This document shows, in pieces, positions 1-9,873 of a stretch of 64,000 bases of DNA (position 1 is its first letter; each line of letters opens with the position of its first letter). The notes under the pieces were generated by a model, which saw only the letters and a program-made list of their open reading frames with translations, had not been told where the DNA came from and did no database searches. Origin of the DNA: Massilia sp. MS-15 (GTDB taxonomy: Bacteria; Pseudomonadota; Gammaproteobacteria; Burkholderiales; Burkholderiaceae_D); NCBI RefSeq assembly GCF_020176695.1, contig NZ_JAIWIA010000022.1, forward strand, positions 124,001 through 188,000. The letters run 5' to 3'. The position numbers were made by a program, and so were the translations under genes.

Positions 1-1002
1 GGCGGCGCCAGGGCGCCGACCCTGATGTCGCAGCTGGCGCAGAAGAACATCACGGCGAAGGAAACCGCGCCGATGGACGAAGAGGCCATCGGCGAACTGC
101 TGCGCTCCAAGAAGATGGCGGCCGTGCTGCGCCTGCCGGAGGACTTCACCGAGAACTACCAGGCCATGCGCCCTGCGCGCCTCGAGATCTGGTATGACTC
201 GGCCTCGGACCGCGACCGCCAGCGCAAGGATGTGGAAGACGTGCTGGAAGCCTACGGCGCCAACGTCGCCAACGCGCGCCTGCTGGCGCACGGCGTGTCG
301 CCGGCCGCGCTGACCCCGATCCTGGTGCAGCGCTACGACACCGGCACCAATGCTTCGCGCTCGGCGGTCCTGATCGGCAGCATCATCGGCATCCTGTTCT
401 TCCCGGCCTTCATGCTGAGCATGTCGGCGGCGGTCGACAGCACCGCCGGCGAACGCGAACGGCGCTCGCTGGAAGTGCTGATGGCGCAGCCGGCCCGGAC
501 CTGGGAACTGGTGTGCGGCAAGTGGCTCGCCGCCAGCACCCTGGCCATCGTCGGCGTCACGCTCGAACTGATCCTGGCGCACCTGATCCTGGGCTGGCTG
601 CCGCTGGAGGAACTGGGCATGACCTGGAGCCTGGGCTGGGGCCAGCTGCTGCTGGTGTGCGCGGTGACGGTGCCGCTGGCGCTGCTGGGCGGCGCCCTGC
701 ACGTGACCCTGGCGATGAATTCCAAGTCGTTCAAGGAAGCGCAGACCATGATCAGCTTCGTGCTGCTGGTGCCGATCATCCCGGGCCTGGTGGTGTCCTT
801 CATGGAGCTCAAGACCGCGCAGTGGATGTACCTGGTGCCGATGCTGTCGAACCAGACCCTGGTGACGGAAATGTCGAAGGCCGGCGGCATCGGCGCCCTG
901 CCCTTCGTGCTGACCTTCCTGTGCTCGGCCATCCCGGCCGTCCTGATCATCGCCTTCGCCAGCTGGCGCATGAAGAGCGAGCGCTACGTGCTGGCAGTGT
1001 AA
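1..1002 (+). CDS. NatB-type ABC-2 transporter permease, 5'-truncated by window edge
   Basis: Membrane subunit of an ABC exporter of the NatB/ABC-2 type. The reading frame is open back to base 1, so the N-terminus lies outside the window; the ATG at 25 is probably internal. The visible part has a soluble extracytoplasmic stretch followed by about five hydrophobic segments. It carries the family-typical short motif GERERRSLEVLMAQP just after the first of these segments, where the NatB family has its conserved E-R-E-x-x-S-L-E cytoplasmic loop. It ends with a basic tail after the last helix. The ATPase partner should lie upstream of the window. Substrate cannot be told from the sequence. A strong hairpin follows the stop codon. 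Confidence 0.85.
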   Translation, partial: GGARAPTLMSQLAQKNITAKETAPMDEEAIGELLRSKKMAAVLRLPEDFTENYQAMRPARLEIWYDSASDRDRQRKDVEDVLEAYGANVANARLLAHGVSPAALTPILVQRYDTGTNASRSAVLIGSIIGILFFPAFMLSMSAAVDSTAGERERRSLEVLMAQPARTWELVCGKWLAASTLAIVGVTLELILAHLILGWLPLEELGMTWSLGWGQLLLVCAVTVPLALLGGALHVTLAMNSKSFKEAQTMISFVLLVPIIPGLVVSFMELKTAQWMYLVPMLSNQTLVTEMSKAGGIGALPFVLTFLCSAIPAVLIIAFASWRMKSERYVLAV

Positions 1003-1029
1003 GCACGCAGCACCGGGCAGCGAAGCGAA

Positions 1030-1060
1030 GGGGGCGCCAAACACGGCGCCCCCTTCTGCC
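1030..1060 (+). terminator. Rho-independent terminator after the NatB-type permease
   Basis: A perfect 9-bp GC-rich stem (GGGGGCGCC at 1030-1038, GGCGCCCCC at 1045-1053) with a 6-nt loop is followed by the T-rich stretch TTCTGCCTT. It lies 28 bp after the permease stop codon and before the OsmC start. The T-tract is imperfect, so termination may be partial. Confidence 0.65.
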
Positions 1061-1100
1061 TTACAATGCCCCGCACAGCATCCTCAGCGGAGAACGATCA

Positions 1101-1523
1101 ATGGAAGTCAAAGTCAGCTGGAACGGCCCGTCGGGCATGAGTTTTCGCGCCGAGACCGGCAGCGGCCACATGGTGGCGATGGACGGCGCGCCGGAAGGCG
1201 GTGGCCACAACCTGGCGCCGCGCCCGATGGAGATGGTGCTGGCCGGCACCGGCGGCTGCACCGCCTACGATGTCGTGCTGATCCTCAAGCGCGGGCGCGA
1301 AGACGTGCGCGGCTGCGAGGTGACGCTGCAGGCGCAGCGGGCCGAGACCGAGCCCAAGGTGTTTACCAAAATTAATTTCCACTTCACGGTCAGCGGGCGC
1401 AAGCTGAAACCGGCGGCCGTCGAGCGCGCCGTCACCCTGTCGCACGAGAAGTACTGCTCGGCCTCGATCATGCTGGCCAAGACCGCCGAGATCACGCACA
1501 CGGTCGAGATCGTCGAGGTGTGA
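1101..1523 (+). CDS. OsmC family peroxiredoxin-like protein
   Basis: A 140-residue cytoplasmic protein of the OsmC/Ohr superfamily; members reduce organic hydroperoxides with a pair of cysteines or are of unknown substrate. Both family cysteines are visible: one in TGGCTAYDV near residue 55 at the start of the long helix, and one in HEKYCSAS near residue 121. Length and fold pattern are those of the short OsmC (YhfA-like) branch rather than Ohr. The ATG at 1101 is preceded by the purine-rich AGCGGAGAACG, a reasonable ribosome binding site. It is a single gene, convergent with coq7. Confidence 0.88.
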   Translation: MEVKVSWNGPSGMSFRAETGSGHMVAMDGAPEGGGHNLAPRPMEMVLAGTGGCTAYDVVLILKRGREDVRGCEVTLQAQRAETEPKVFTKINFHFTVSGRKLKPAAVERAVTLSHEKYCSASIMLAKTAEITHTVEIVEV

Positions 1524-1550
1524 GCCGGCCGCGGGCCGGCCGCCTGCGGG

Positions 1551-2195
1551 TCAGATGCGGTAGGCGGTGGTGGTCATCACCTTCGACATCGCCGTCATCA
1601 GGATGCGCACCGGCAGCGGCGTCTCGGCCGCGCCCAGCGCCTGGGCCGCGGCGCCGTGCGCGATCTCGTCCACCCGCATCTGCTCGACGATGGCGCGCGA
1701 TTTCGCGTCCTGCGGCGGCAGGGTGTCGAGGTGGCGGTTCAGGTGGGCTTCGACCTGGCGCTCGGTCTCGACCACGAAACCCAGGCTGTGCGGGTCGCCC
1801 AGCTTGGCGGCGATCCCGCCCAGCACGTAGGAGCCGGCATACCACAGCGGATTGAGCAGGCTCGGCTGCGAACCCAGCTCCGCCAGGCGCTCGGCCGTCC
1901 AGGCCAGGTGGTCTTCTTCCTCGCGCGCCGATTTCTCGAACTGGGCACGGATCGCCGGGCTCTTGCCGAAGCGCGCCTGGGAATCGTACAGCGCCTGGGC
2001 GCACACTTCCCCCACATGGTTCACGCGCATCAGGCCGGCGCTGTGGCGGCGCTCGTCGTCGCTCAGCTCGCAATCGGTGGCATGCATGCCGGGGTTGGCG
2101 CGGGAAGCGGAAGCGACGCCGCCGACCACGCGCAGGGCCTTGTCGAAACCGGTGATCAGGCGGTCGAGGGAAGAACTGGAACGGTATGCACTCAT
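1551..2195 (-). CDS. coq7: Coq7, demethoxyubiquinone hydroxylase
   Basis: Di-iron monooxygenase that hydroxylates the quinol ring in the penultimate part of ubiquinone synthesis, at the inner membrane. The 214-residue protein carries the ferritin-like ligands: E in [14 protein letters not shown], the EEEDHL helix, E in [11 protein letters not shown] and EIAH in MRVDEIAHG. Length and the bacterial N-terminal extension fit the proteobacterial Coq7 branch. It lies downstream of an unrelated hypothetical gene on the same strand. A TATAAT box and inverted repeat just upstream suggest its own promoter. A GC hairpin at 1524-1540 separates it from the convergent OsmC gene. Confidence 0.95.
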   Translation of the reverse strand: MSAYRSSSSLDRLITGFDKALRVVGGVASASRANPGMHATDCELSDDERRHSAGLMRVNHVGEVCAQALYDSQARFGKSPAIRAQFEKSAREEEDHLAWTAERLAELGSQPSLLNPLWYAGSYVLGGIAAKLGDPHSLGFVVETERQVEAHLNRHLDTLPPQDAKSRAIVEQMRVDEIAHGAAAQALGAAETPLPVRILMTAMSKVMTTTAYRI

Positions 2196-2204
2196 GATGT
2201 CGTC

Positions 2205-2231
2205 GATGCGAATGGCGAAAACGCCATTATA
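2205..2231 (-). promoter_or_regulatory. Probable coq7 promoter with inverted repeat
   Basis: On the minus strand a TATAAT hexamer (2226-2231) is overlapped by a 7-bp inverted repeat, AATGGCG and CGCCATT with loop AAAA (2211-2228). It lies 16-36 bp upstream of the coq7 start. No good -35 box is seen. The repeat overlapping the -10 box and start region could be an operator or only a transcript 5' hairpin. Confidence 0.4.
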
Positions 2232-2247
2232 GGCCCAGCGCCCGGGC

Positions 2248-2694
2248 TCAGGCGCCCGCCGCCGGCGCCTCGCCCTTGCGGCGCCCGATCCAGTCGGCCA
2301 GCGGGCCGGCCGGCGCCAGGCCGGACAGGTTCTTCGCCACCCCCAGGTTCAGCTCGAGCAGGAAGGGAATCGAGGCCACCGGCACTTCCGGGCAATGGCG
2401 CTGGAAGGCGTCCATGAAACGCGCCGATTCGACGGTCGGCATCACCTTCGCGCCGCTCATGTACTGCAGCACGCTGGTGATGGTGTGGCCCCGGCCCAGC
2501 GTGTGATAGATGAAACGGTTGAAGGCGCGGTCGACCTTCCTGAAATCGATGGTCTCGTCGGTCATCAGGGCCGCGAGGTAGAACAGGCCGAGCGCGACCC
2601 GGAACCAGTCGGTCGATTCGGCGCGGTCGCGGCCTTCGCGCATCAGCGCCAGCAGCTTGTCCTGGATGGCCTTGTTCATGCGCCCATTATCCAC
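2248..2694 (-). CDS. Conserved hypothetical protein, about 143-148 residues
   Basis: I do not recognise a named family. The protein is soluble and helical, has no signal peptide or membrane segment, and contains aromatic-rich amphipathic stretches ([27 protein letters not shown]). Starts are possible at GTG 2694 or ATG 2679; the ATG gives a protein beginning MNKAIQDKL and looks more natural, but neither has a clear ribosome binding site. Coding character follows the neighbouring genes. It precedes coq7 by about 50 bp on the same strand, without any visible functional link. Confidence 0.65.
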   Translation of the reverse strand: MDNGRMNKAIQDKLLALMREGRDRAESTDWFRVALGLFYLAALMTDETIDFRKVDRAFNRFIYHTLGRGHTITSVLQYMSGAKVMPTVESARFMDAFQRHCPEVPVASIPFLLELNLGVAKNLSGLAPAGPLADWIGRRKGEAPAAGA

Positions 2695-2885
2695 TTTTCC
2701 ATCGGGAATGCGTACGGTATTTATCTATAGAAACTAAACATGCGCAGCGTCATGCATCCTGTCATCCGATAATGCAGTCTGGACCACGGAAGGGCCGGTG
2801 CGTCGCAGAGATACCACGACCGGCCGGACAATTTAATACAATGCAAGTGTTGAAAAAGCCGTCAGGCAAGCTGGGAGAGCAAGGC

Positions 2886-3779
2886 ATGGAATTGAAAATC
2901 CGCAATTTGTCGAAGACCTACGCCAATGGCGTGGTCGCGCTCGACCGCGTCACGCTGACCATCCCGGCCGGGATGTTCGGCCTGCTCGGTCCGAACGGCG
3001 CCGGCAAATCGACGCTGATGCGGATCCTGGCGACGCTGCAGGAATGCGATTCCGGCTCGGTCTTCCTGGACGATATCGACGTCCTCGACGAGAAGGACGC
3101 GGTGCGCCGCATGCTCGGCTACCTGCCCCAGGATTTCGGCGTCTACCCGAAAGTGACCGCTTACGAACTGCTCGATCATTTTGCCCAGCTCAAGGGCCTG
3201 TCGCACAAGGGCCGGCGGCGCGAGGTGGTCGATGGCCTGCTCCAGCAGGTGAACCTGTGGGAGGTGCGCAACCAGCGCCTGGGCGGCTTCTCGGGCGGCA
3301 TGCGCCAGCGCTTCGGCATCGCCCAGGCCCTGCTGGGCGACCCGCGCCTGATCATCGTCGACGAGCCCACCGCCGGCCTCGACCCGCAGGAGCGGGTACG
3401 CTTCCATAACCTGCTGTCGGACATCGGCGAAGACAAGACCGTGATCCTGTCGACCCACATCGTGTCCGACGTGGCCGACCTGTGCGCCAACATGGCGATC
3501 ATCCACAAGGGCCACGTGCTGCTGTGCGGCGATCCGCAGGAACTGACCTACGAGATCGAAGACTACATCTGGGCGCGCATCGTGACCAAGCAGGAACTGC
3601 CGATGTTCCAGAAGCGCCACCAGGTGATTTCCACCCGCCTGCTCACCGGGCGCACCCTGATCCACGTGTACAGCGAGAGCGACCCGGGCGACGGCTTCGA
3701 GCCGGCCCGCGCCAGCCTGGAAGACGTCTACTTCGCCACCATCGCGGGCCGTTTCAACGCCGCCGCCGGGGACTGCTAG
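2886..3779 (+). CDS. ABC transporter ATP-binding protein
   Basis: ATPase subunit of about 297 residues that pairs with the permease/peptidase encoded immediately downstream. All nucleotide-binding motifs are intact: Walker [10 protein letters not shown] (residues 35-43), signature FSGGMRQR (about 135-142), Walker B LIIVDE (155-160) with D-loop, and H-loop histidine at about 191. A C-terminal region of about 80 residues follows the ATPase core. I chose the ATG at 2886, preceded by GGGAGAGCAAGGC; the open frame reaches further upstream. One base separates its stop from the next start codon, so translation is almost certainly coupled. Confidence 0.93.
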   Translation: MELKIRNLSKTYANGVVALDRVTLTIPAGMFGLLGPNGAGKSTLMRILATLQECDSGSVFLDDIDVLDEKDAVRRMLGYLPQDFGVYPKVTAYELLDHFAQLKGLSHKGRRREVVDGLLQQVNLWEVRNQRLGGFSGGMRQRFGIAQALLGDPRLIIVDEPTAGLDPQERVRFHNLLSDIGEDKTVILSTHIVSDVADLCANMAIIHKGHVLLCGDPQELTYEIEDYIWARIVTKQELPMFQKRHQVISTRLLTGRTLIHVYSESDPGDGFEPARASLEDVYFATIAGRFNAAAGDC

Positions 3780-3780
3780 C

Positions 3781-6700
3781 ATGGCGCCGCTGTTCGCCAT
3801 CGCCCGCTTCGAGGCGCGCCAGCGCCTCAAGCTGCTGTCGACCTGGATCTATTTCGGCATGTTCCTGGCGCTGGCGATGCTGTGGATGGCGGCCGCCGGC
3901 GGCGCCTTCAAGGATGCCCTGGTCACCTTCGGCGGGCGGGTCCTGATCAACGCGCCGCGCCAGATCGCGCTGACCGCGTCCTTCCTCGGCTGCTTCGGCG
4001 TGATCGTGGTGGCGGCCGTGATGGGCCGCTCGGTGCAGCAGGACTTCGAATACGAGATGCAGCACTTCTTCTTCAGCGCGCCGATCCGCAAGGCGGACTA
4101 CGTGCTGGGACGCTTCATCGGCGCCTTCGTCACGCTGGCCGTGATCCTGTCCAGCATCGTGCTGGGCGCCTGGCTGGGCAGCTTCATCCCCGGCATCGAA
4201 CCCGACCGCCTGGGCCCGAACCTGGTGGCAAGCTACCTGCTGCCCTACGTGTTCACGCTGCTGCCCAACACCTTCATCTTCGGCTCGCTGTTCTTCGTGC
4301 TGGCCGCGCTGTCGCGCCGCATGCTGCCGGTCTACGTGGCCAGCATCGTCATGATGATCGGCTACATCGTCGCGCCCTCGCTGGCGCGCGACCTCGACTA
4401 CAAGACCCTGGCCGCCCTGATCGATCCGTTCGGCACCACGGCCCTGATCCGCCTCACCGAATACTGGCCGATCGCCGAGCGCAACACGCGCCCCGTCACG
4501 CTCGAGGGCGTGTACCTGGTGAACCGCGCGATCTGGGCCGGCTTCGGTCTGCTGGTGCTGGTGCTTGGCTACTGGCGCTTCCATACGGTGGGCAGCATCG
4601 ACCCGCGCCACCGCAAGGGCGCGCAGCTGGCCGAGGTGACGGATGCGCTGGCGCCGCCGCTGTCGGGCACCGCGGCCGATACCCGCGAGGCGCCCGACTT
4701 CCAGCAGCGCAGCCTGGCCATCCTGCTCGGCAAATCGGTGCTGTACAACCTGCGCGAATCGAGCAAGAACGTGTACTTCCTGGCGCTGACCGTGGCCGGC
4801 GCGCTGATCCTGGCCGCCAGCTCGCTCGACCTCGGTTCGATCTACGGCACCACGACCTATCCGGTCACCTACATAGTGGTGGAACTGATACGCGACGTGT
4901 TCCAGCTCTACATGCTGGTGGTGACCACCCTGTTCGCCGGCGAGATGGTGTGGCGCGAGCGCGAGGCGCGCATGTCGCAGATGCTCGATGCGATGCCGGC
5001 GCCGAGCTGGCTGCCGCTGGTCGGCAAGACCCTGGCCCTGGTCGGCCTGCAGGCCCTGCTGCTGCTGATGGCGATGGCGGTCGGCATGCTGATCCAGCTG
5101 TTCAAGGGCTACTTCGGCCTCGAACCGGGCCTCTACCTGCGCTACCTGTTCACGGTGCTGCTGCCGCAGTACGCGCTGCTGGCGGTGGCGGCGGTGGCGG
5201 TGCAGGTGATCGTCAACAACCGCTACCTGGCCTACTTCATCCTGATTACGCTTTACCTGACGCTCGGCACTGCCCAGGGCTACGGCTATGACCACCCGAT
5301 GCTGGTGTACGGCAGCACCCCGGCCTTCACCTATTCGGCGATGAACGGTTTCGGCCATTATCTGCTGCGCGAGCACCTGTTCCAGCTGTACTGGGGCGGC
5401 ATGGCCCTCATGCTGATGGTGGCGGCGCGCGTGCTGTGGACGCGCGGCGTCGACAGCGGCTGGCGCGAGCGCCTGCGCCTGGCGCGCCGCAACCTGTCGC
5501 TGCCGGTGCTGGCCGGCTTCGGCGCCGGATTGCTGGTGTTCGCCGGCAGCGGCGTCCTGCTGGCCTACGAGCTGCATGCCGGCGGCTACCGCACCACGGC
5601 CCACCAGGAACGCGACCGCGCCGAATACGAGCTGCGCTACCACCGCTACGCCCGCCTGGCGCAGCCGCGCATCGCCGACGTGCGGCTGCAGGCCGACCTG
5701 CGCCCCGAGGGGCGCAGCATGGCCGTGCAGGGCAGCTACCTGCTCGAGAACCGCAGCGGCCAGCCGCTGTCGGACGTGGTCCTGTACCAGCAGCGCGGCG
5801 CCCGGTTCGAGGCCAGCTTCTCGGCCCCGGCCCAGCTGCGCCTGGCCGATCCCGAGCGCGGCTTCTATCACTACCGCCTGGCGCGGCCCCTGCCACCTGG
5901 CGGGCGCATCAGCTTCGACTTTCGCGTCAGCTACCAGCCGGGCGGCCTGCTGGGCCTGGGCCAGGATACCCCGGTGGTCGGCAATGGCACCTTCTTCACC
6001 AACGAGGTGCTGCCACGCATCGGCTACCAGAACGCGGTTGAACTGACGGACGACCGCGACCGCAAGCGGCGCGGCCTGCCGCCCAAGGACCCGATGCCCG
6101 CGCGCGACGACCCGGCCGCACGCGCCAACAACGGCCTCGGCGTGGACGCCGACTGGATCGGCTTCGACGCGGTGGTTTCCACCAGCCCGGACCAGGTCGC
6201 GATCGCGCCCGGCACGCTGGAGAAGGAATGGATGGACAAGGGACGGCGCTACTTCCACTACCGGGTGGACAAGCCGATCCTGAACTTCTACGCGGTCCAG
6301 TCGGCGCGCTACGAGGTGCGGCACGACCGCTGGCAGGACGTGACCATCGACGTGTACTACCACCCGGGCCACGGCTACAACGTGGAGCGCATGATCCGTG
6401 GCGCCCAGGCCGGCCTGGATTACGCGTCGCGCCGCTTCGGTCCCTATCAGTTCCGCGAACTGCGCATCGTCGAGTTCCCGCGCTATGGCCACTACGGACA
6501 AGCCTTCCCGGGCACCATCCCGCTCTCGGAAAGCATGGGCTTCATCGCCCGCATCGACGCCGATTCGCCCAAGGACATCGACTATCCGTTCTACGTGAGC
6601 GCGCACGAAGTCGCGCACCAGTGGTGGGGCCACCAGCTGGTGGGCGCCAACGCGCGCGGCGCGACCGTGCTGTCGGAGAGCCTGTCGGAGTACACGGCGC

Positions 6701-7371
6701 TGATGGTGATGAAGCGCGCCGTGGGCGGCGACAAGATGCGCCGCTTCCTGCGCTACAACCTGGACGCCTACCTGATGGGCCGCGCCACCGAGCGCCGCAA
6801 AGAACTGCCGCTGGCCCAGAACGAGAACCAGGACTACGTCCATTACCGCAAGGGCAGCCTGGCGCTCTACCTGCTGGCCGACCTGCTGGGCGAGGACACG
6901 GTCAACGGTGTCCTGCGCAGCCTGCTGCAGCAGCATGCGTTCAAGGGCGCGCCCTACCCCACCGTACTGGCCCTGGTGGACGCGCTGCGCGCCGTGACGC
7001 CGCCCGACAAGGCCTACCTGATCGACGACCTGTTCGAGCACATCGTCCTGTACGAGAACCGCGCCGACAGCGCCAGCGCGCGCCAGCGCCCGGACGGCAA
7101 GTACGAGGTCACCATCAAGGCCCATGCCGGCAAGGTGCGTGCCGGCGAGCTGGGTGACGAGAAAGCGGCGCCGCTGAAGGACTACATCGAATTCGGCGTC
7201 GACGACCGCAACGGCAATCCACTGGTACGCGAGCGGCGCCTGGTCGACCGGGCCGAGCAGAACGTCACGCTGGTGGTCGGCGCGCGTCCCGCACGCGCCG
7301 GGATCGATCCCGACAACAAGCTGATCGATCGAAAACCAACAGATAACATGGTCGCCGTCGACAAGCGCTGA
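3781..7371 (+). CDS. ABC-2 permease fused to an M1-family metallopeptidase domain
   Basis: A 1196-residue membrane protein. The first part has two blocks of hydrophobic helices resembling ABC-2 permease halves (about residues 15-265 and 325-600), joined by a cytoplasmic stretch. The rest is an extracytoplasmic M1 aminopeptidase-like domain with the zinc motif [11 protein letters not shown] (H942, E943, H946). The third ligand is probably the first glutamate of LSESLSEY, 20 residues after the motif, one more than in classical M1 enzymes. The adjacent ATPase should power it. The fusion suggests peptide export or processing across the inner membrane, but the substrate is unknown. Such fusions are known in Proteobacteria and Bacteroidetes under the name ABC transporter permease/M1 aminopeptidase. 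Confidence 0.9.
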   Translation: MAPLFAIARFEARQRLKLLSTWIYFGMFLALAMLWMAAAGGAFKDALVTFGGRVLINAPRQIALTASFLGCFGVIVVAAVMGRSVQQDFEYEMQHFFFSAPIRKADYVLGRFIGAFVTLAVILSSIVLGAWLGSFIPGIEPDRLGPNLVASYLLPYVFTLLPNTFIFGSLFFVLAALSRRMLPVYVASIVMMIGYIVAPSLARDLDYKTLAALIDPFGTTALIRLTEYWPIAERNTRPVTLEGVYLVNRAIWAGFGLLVLVLGYWRFHTVGSIDPRHRKGAQLAEVTDALAPPLSGTAADTREAPDFQQRSLAILLGKSVLYNLRESSKNVYFLALTVAGALILAASSLDLGSIYGTTTYPVTYIVVELIRDVFQLYMLVVTTLFAGEMVWREREARMSQMLDAMPAPSWLPLVGKTLALVGLQALLLLMAMAVGMLIQLFKGYFGLEPGLYLRYLFTVLLPQYALLAVAAVAVQVIVNNRYLAYFILITLYLTLGTAQGYGYDHPMLVYGSTPAFTYSAMNGFGHYLLREHLFQLYWGGMALMLMVAARVLWTRGVDSGWRERLRLARRNLSLPVLAGFGAGLLVFAGSGVLLAYELHAGGYRTTAHQERDRAEYELRYHRYARLAQPRIADVRLQADLRPEGRSMAVQGSYLLENRSGQPLSDVVLYQQRGARFEASFSAPAQLRLADPERGFYHYRLARPLPPGGRISFDFRVSYQPGGLLGLGQDTPVVGNGTFFTNEVLPRIGYQNAVELTDDRDRKRRGLPPKDPMPARDDPAARANNGLGVDADWIGFDAVVSTSPDQVAIAPGTLEKEWMDKGRRYFHYRVDKPILNFYAVQSARYEVRHDRWQDVTIDVYYHPGHGYNVERMIRGAQAGLDYASRRFGPYQFRELRIVEFPRYGHYGQAFPGTIPLSESMGFIARIDADSPKDIDYPFYVSAHEVAHQWWGHQLVGANARGATVLSESLSEYTALMVMKRAVGGDKMRRFLRYNLDAYLMGRATERRKELPLAQNENQDYVHYRKGSLALYLLADLLGEDTVNGVLRSLLQQHAFKGAPYPTVLALVDALRAVTPPDKAYLIDDLFEHIVLYENRADSASARQRPDGKYEVTIKAHAGKVRAGELGDEKAAPLKDYIEFGVDDRNGNPLVRERRLVDRAEQNVTLVVGARPARAGIDPDNKLIDRKPTDNMVAVDKR

Positions 7372-7412
7372 AACAATAGTTACTATTACCAAATATTTCC
7401 CAGAGGTGAATC

Positions 7413-7619
7413 ATGTCGAACCTGGTTGCCGAGATCGCAGAGAAGATCAAGCTGCTCAGCACGGACGAGCAACACGCGCTGCTTCGGATGCTCCTCCAGG
7501 ACACCGAGGTCGCGGACGAGGATGCCGACCAGGCCTGGCGCGACGAGGTGGTACGCCGTGTAAAGGCGATCCGCAGCGGCGAAGCCGCCCTGCGCGCCCT
7601 GCAGGAATGGCAGGACTGA
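7413..7619 (+). CDS. Antitoxin-like addiction-module protein without a toxin
   Basis: A 68-residue acidic helical protein that resembles the unstable-antitoxin (addiction module, PF09720-like) family. It has an N-terminal helix with an LLSTDEQHALLRMLL pattern. A C-terminal half with AWRDEVVRRVKAIRSGEA matches the family's W-x-x-E-x-x-R-R-x-x-x-I-x-x-G-E pattern. The start at ATG 7413 has a good ribosome binding site, AGAGGTGA. Family members normally sit in front of a RelE/ParE-type toxin; here the next gene is a secreted serine hydrolase, so no partner is present. The assignment is by motif and moderately sure. Confidence 0.6.
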   Translation: MSNLVAEIAEKIKLLSTDEQHALLRMLLQDTEVADEDADQAWRDEVVRRVKAIRSGEAALRALQEWQD

Positions 7620-7703
7620 GCGCCTGCTCCGTATCTGTTCCCGGAAACCGCGGCATGGCCGCGGTTTTGCATTTCCGGCCGCTTGCGGCGAAGGATCCTG
7701 CCG

Positions 7704-8933
7704 ATGAAACGACTGTTCGCCCTGCTTTCCCTCTCCATGGCCGCGCTGTGCGCCCAGGCGGCGCCGCCTGCCCATGCCACCCATGCCTCCCTGGATGCCC
7801 GCCTGGCCAGCCTGCATCAGGCCTCGAGGCTGCCCGGCTTCGCGGTGGCCGTGGTGTCGGACAAGGACGTGCTCTACCAGCGCGGCTTTGGCTACGCCGA
7901 CCTGCAGGCCCGGCGCCCGTATACGGTGGATACCGTGCAGAACGTCGGCTCGGTCAGCAAGACCGTGATCGGGGTGGCGCTGGTCAAGGCGATCGAACTC
8001 GGCTACTTCGGCCTGGACACCGAGATCGACAGCATCCTGCCGTTCAAGGTGCGGCATCCGCATACCGGCCTGCCCATCACGGTACGCCACCTGGTGACGC
8101 ACACCTCAGGCATCCTGGATGACGACGAGGTATACGGTCACTCCTATATCGTGCTGCCGGGCTCCGGCCAAACGAGTCCGCTGCGGGAGCAATTCGCGCG
8201 CACATTCACCGTACCGGGCCGCGCCGACCCCGGCCTGGGCGCCTTTCTGAAGGATTACCTGGCCGTGGGCGGACGCCACTACAAGCCGGGCAACTTCGCA
8301 AAGCCTGCTCCCGGCAGCGCCTACCACTACTCGAACATCGGCTCCGCCCTGGCGGCCTACCTGGTGGAGCTCAGGAGCGGCGAGCGCTTCGACGAGTTCA
8401 CCCGGCGCACGATCTTCGCACCGCTGCAGATGCGCGCCACCTCCTGGCGCGCCGATCCGGCGCATGCCGGACGCCAGGCCCTGGCCTACAACCGCCGCCA
8501 CCAGCCCTATCCACCGTATGCGCTGATCACCTATCCGGATGGCGGCCTGACCACGTCCGCCGCCGACCTGACGCGCTTCCTGATGGCGATGGTGAAGGGT
8601 TACAAGGGTGGCGAGGGGGTGCTGAGCAAGGCTGGTTTCACGCTGCTGTTCGACCCGCAGTTCGCGCCTGACGCCCTGCCCGCCGGCAGTCCGGCCGGGG
8701 AGCCGAACAGCGGGGTATTCTGGCGCATCCGGCGCAATGGCCAGGTCGGGCATACCGGCAGCGATCCGGGCGTGACCGCCTTCATGTTCATCGATCCGGC
8801 CAGCAGCACCGGCCGCCTCTTGATCACGAACACGGAATTCAGCGGCCCCGGCGAAGAGGACGATCCGAAGCTGGTGCGCCAGTTCAGGGAAGTCTGGCAG
8901 ACACTGGGGGAGGTGCGGGGCGAAGTGCGCTAG
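7704..8933 (+). CDS. Secreted serine hydrolase, beta-lactamase (class C/esterase) family
   Basis: A 409-residue exported protein of the penicillin-binding/class C beta-lactamase fold. A signal peptide ends near AQAAPP (about residue 20). The three catalytic elements are visible: SxxK in GSVSKTVIG, the tyrosine motif YSN in YHYSNIG, and HTG in QVGHTGSDPG in place of KTG. The HTG variant is common in the esterase and D-aminopeptidase-like members, so hydrolysis of esters or D-peptides is as likely as beta-lactam hydrolysis. The ATG at 7704 was chosen because the signal peptide begins there. Its 3' end overlaps the convergent gene on the other strand by 50 bp. Confidence 0.88.
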   Translation: MKRLFALLSLSMAALCAQAAPPAHATHASLDARLASLHQASRLPGFAVAVVSDKDVLYQRGFGYADLQARRPYTVDTVQNVGSVSKTVIGVALVKAIELGYFGLDTEIDSILPFKVRHPHTGLPITVRHLVTHTSGILDDDEVYGHSYIVLPGSGQTSPLREQFARTFTVPGRADPGLGAFLKDYLAVGGRHYKPGNFAKPAPGSAYHYSNIGSALAAYLVELRSGERFDEFTRRTIFAPLQMRATSWRADPAHAGRQALAYNRRHQPYPPYALITYPDGGLTTSAADLTRFLMAMVKGYKGGEGVLSKAGFTLLFDPQFAPDALPAGSPAGEPNSGVFWRIRRNGQVGHTGSDPGVTAFMFIDPASSTGRLLITNTEFSGPGEEDDPKLVRQFREVWQTLGEVRGEVR

Positions 8934-9435
8934 CCTTGCCCGCATGGGCGCGCAGCGCGATCCGCATCTCGTCGATGATGCCGGCCATGTTCGCGTCCAT
9001 CGGCGCGCTGCGCTGCTTCAGGAGCAGTGTGCCGTGGCCGGGCGTGGTGCAATGCAGGACCGCGTCCACGGCCTGGTAGCGGCAGCGCGTCGTCGGCCCC
9101 GTGTCGTCCGGATTGCCCGGATTGAAAGGCAGGACCACCAGCGTGCCCTCTTCCAGCCGCGCGCGGAACGGCAGGCCCATCGTGATCCGTCCTACCGGCT
9201 TGCCCTTGTCCGGACCCGCCGTGAAGACGCCCGGTGGCGAGGAACCGATCAGCAGGCCGAAACCGTCCGCCTCCAGATAGAGCTCGGCTTGCGCGGTGGT
9301 GCCGGCGTCCAGCGATTCGGCCGTGCCCCAGACACCGGTCAGGTGGGCCGGCACCGTCTCGCCGGCCATGACCGGCAGCGACCATGCCGATGCCAGCGCC
9401 AGCGCCAGTGCCAGCCGCGGCGGCGCGGGCTTCAT
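8884..9435 (-). CDS. Exported hypothetical protein
   Basis: A 183-residue protein with a clear signal peptide (basic N-terminus, LALALALASAW core, cleavage near VMAGE). The mature part begins with LTGVWGTAESLDAG, reminiscent of small beta-rich lipocalin-like periplasmic proteins, and it contains two cysteines (TRCRY and LHCTT) that could form a disulfide. No named family is recognised. The ATG at 9435 overlaps the stop of the preceding Dabb gene in an ATGA junction, so the two are probably co-translated. The last 50 bp overlap the convergent serine hydrolase gene. Confidence 0.7.
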   Translation of the reverse strand: MKPAPPRLALALALASAWSLPVMAGETVPAHLTGVWGTAESLDAGTTAQAELYLEADGFGLLIGSSPPGVFTAGPDKGKPVGRITMGLPFRARLEEGTLVVLPFNPGNPDDTGPTTRCRYQAVDAVLHCTTPGHGTLLLKQRSAPMDANMAGIIDEMRIALRAHAGKASALRPAPPPVSARLP

Positions 9436-9749
9436 GCGCGCGTCCAGTAGTCGAGCACCAGTGAGCGCGCCAGGCAGCCGCCCAGCGTGGCGACGAAGTC
9501 CTGGTGCGCGGGATGCGCCAGGTAGGCGTCGCGTCCGGCCTCGCTGGTGAAACTCAGGGTGAAACAATGGGTGAACCCATCGTTCAGGCCTTCCGGGCTG
9601 ACGTTGGTGCCCCACTCATAGGCGGCAATGTCGGCAATCGCGGCGGGCAGCCGGGCGAAATCGGCGACGACGGTATCGATCGCATCCTGGCCGGCTTCGG
9701 GCTTGAATGCGAACAGCACCACGTGGCGCAGGAAGGCATTGGGTGGCAT
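9432..9749 (-). CDS. Dabb (stress-responsive alpha/beta barrel) family protein
   Basis: A 105-residue dimeric ferredoxin-like barrel protein. The Dabb hallmarks are present: LRHVVLFAFKPEA at the N-terminus (the conserved H-x-V-x-F-x-x-K), a central EWGTNVSPEGL segment, and FTHCFTLSFTSEAGRDAYLAHPAHQDF, the typical H-P-x-H-x-x-F end. The family is widespread and mostly uncharacterised; some members act on small phenolic or polyketide substrates. It overlaps the exported hypothetical gene by 4 bp (ATGA). Confidence 0.88.
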   Translation of the reverse strand: MPPNAFLRHVVLFAFKPEAGQDAIDTVVADFARLPAAIADIAAYEWGTNVSPEGLNDGFTHCFTLSFTSEAGRDAYLAHPAHQDFVATLGGCLARSLVLDYWTRA

Positions 9750-9873
9750 CGGGCTGCTCCTTTCGCGTGGGGTTGGTCGCGTGGTGCGGCCGTTTCAGCG
9801 CCACGGCAACCGGCCTCGATGCTACACGGACGCGCCGCCGCGGCGCGCCCGCCAGCGCCGGCCCCGGTAGACC

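Noticed and set aside
3754-7392. Minus-strand open frame of 1212 codons opposite the permease/peptidase gene
   Set aside because: It is an antisense shadow of a high-GC gene. The translation is low-complexity, rich in H, Q, R, V and A, with no domains, while the plus strand holds clear ABC and M1 motifs.
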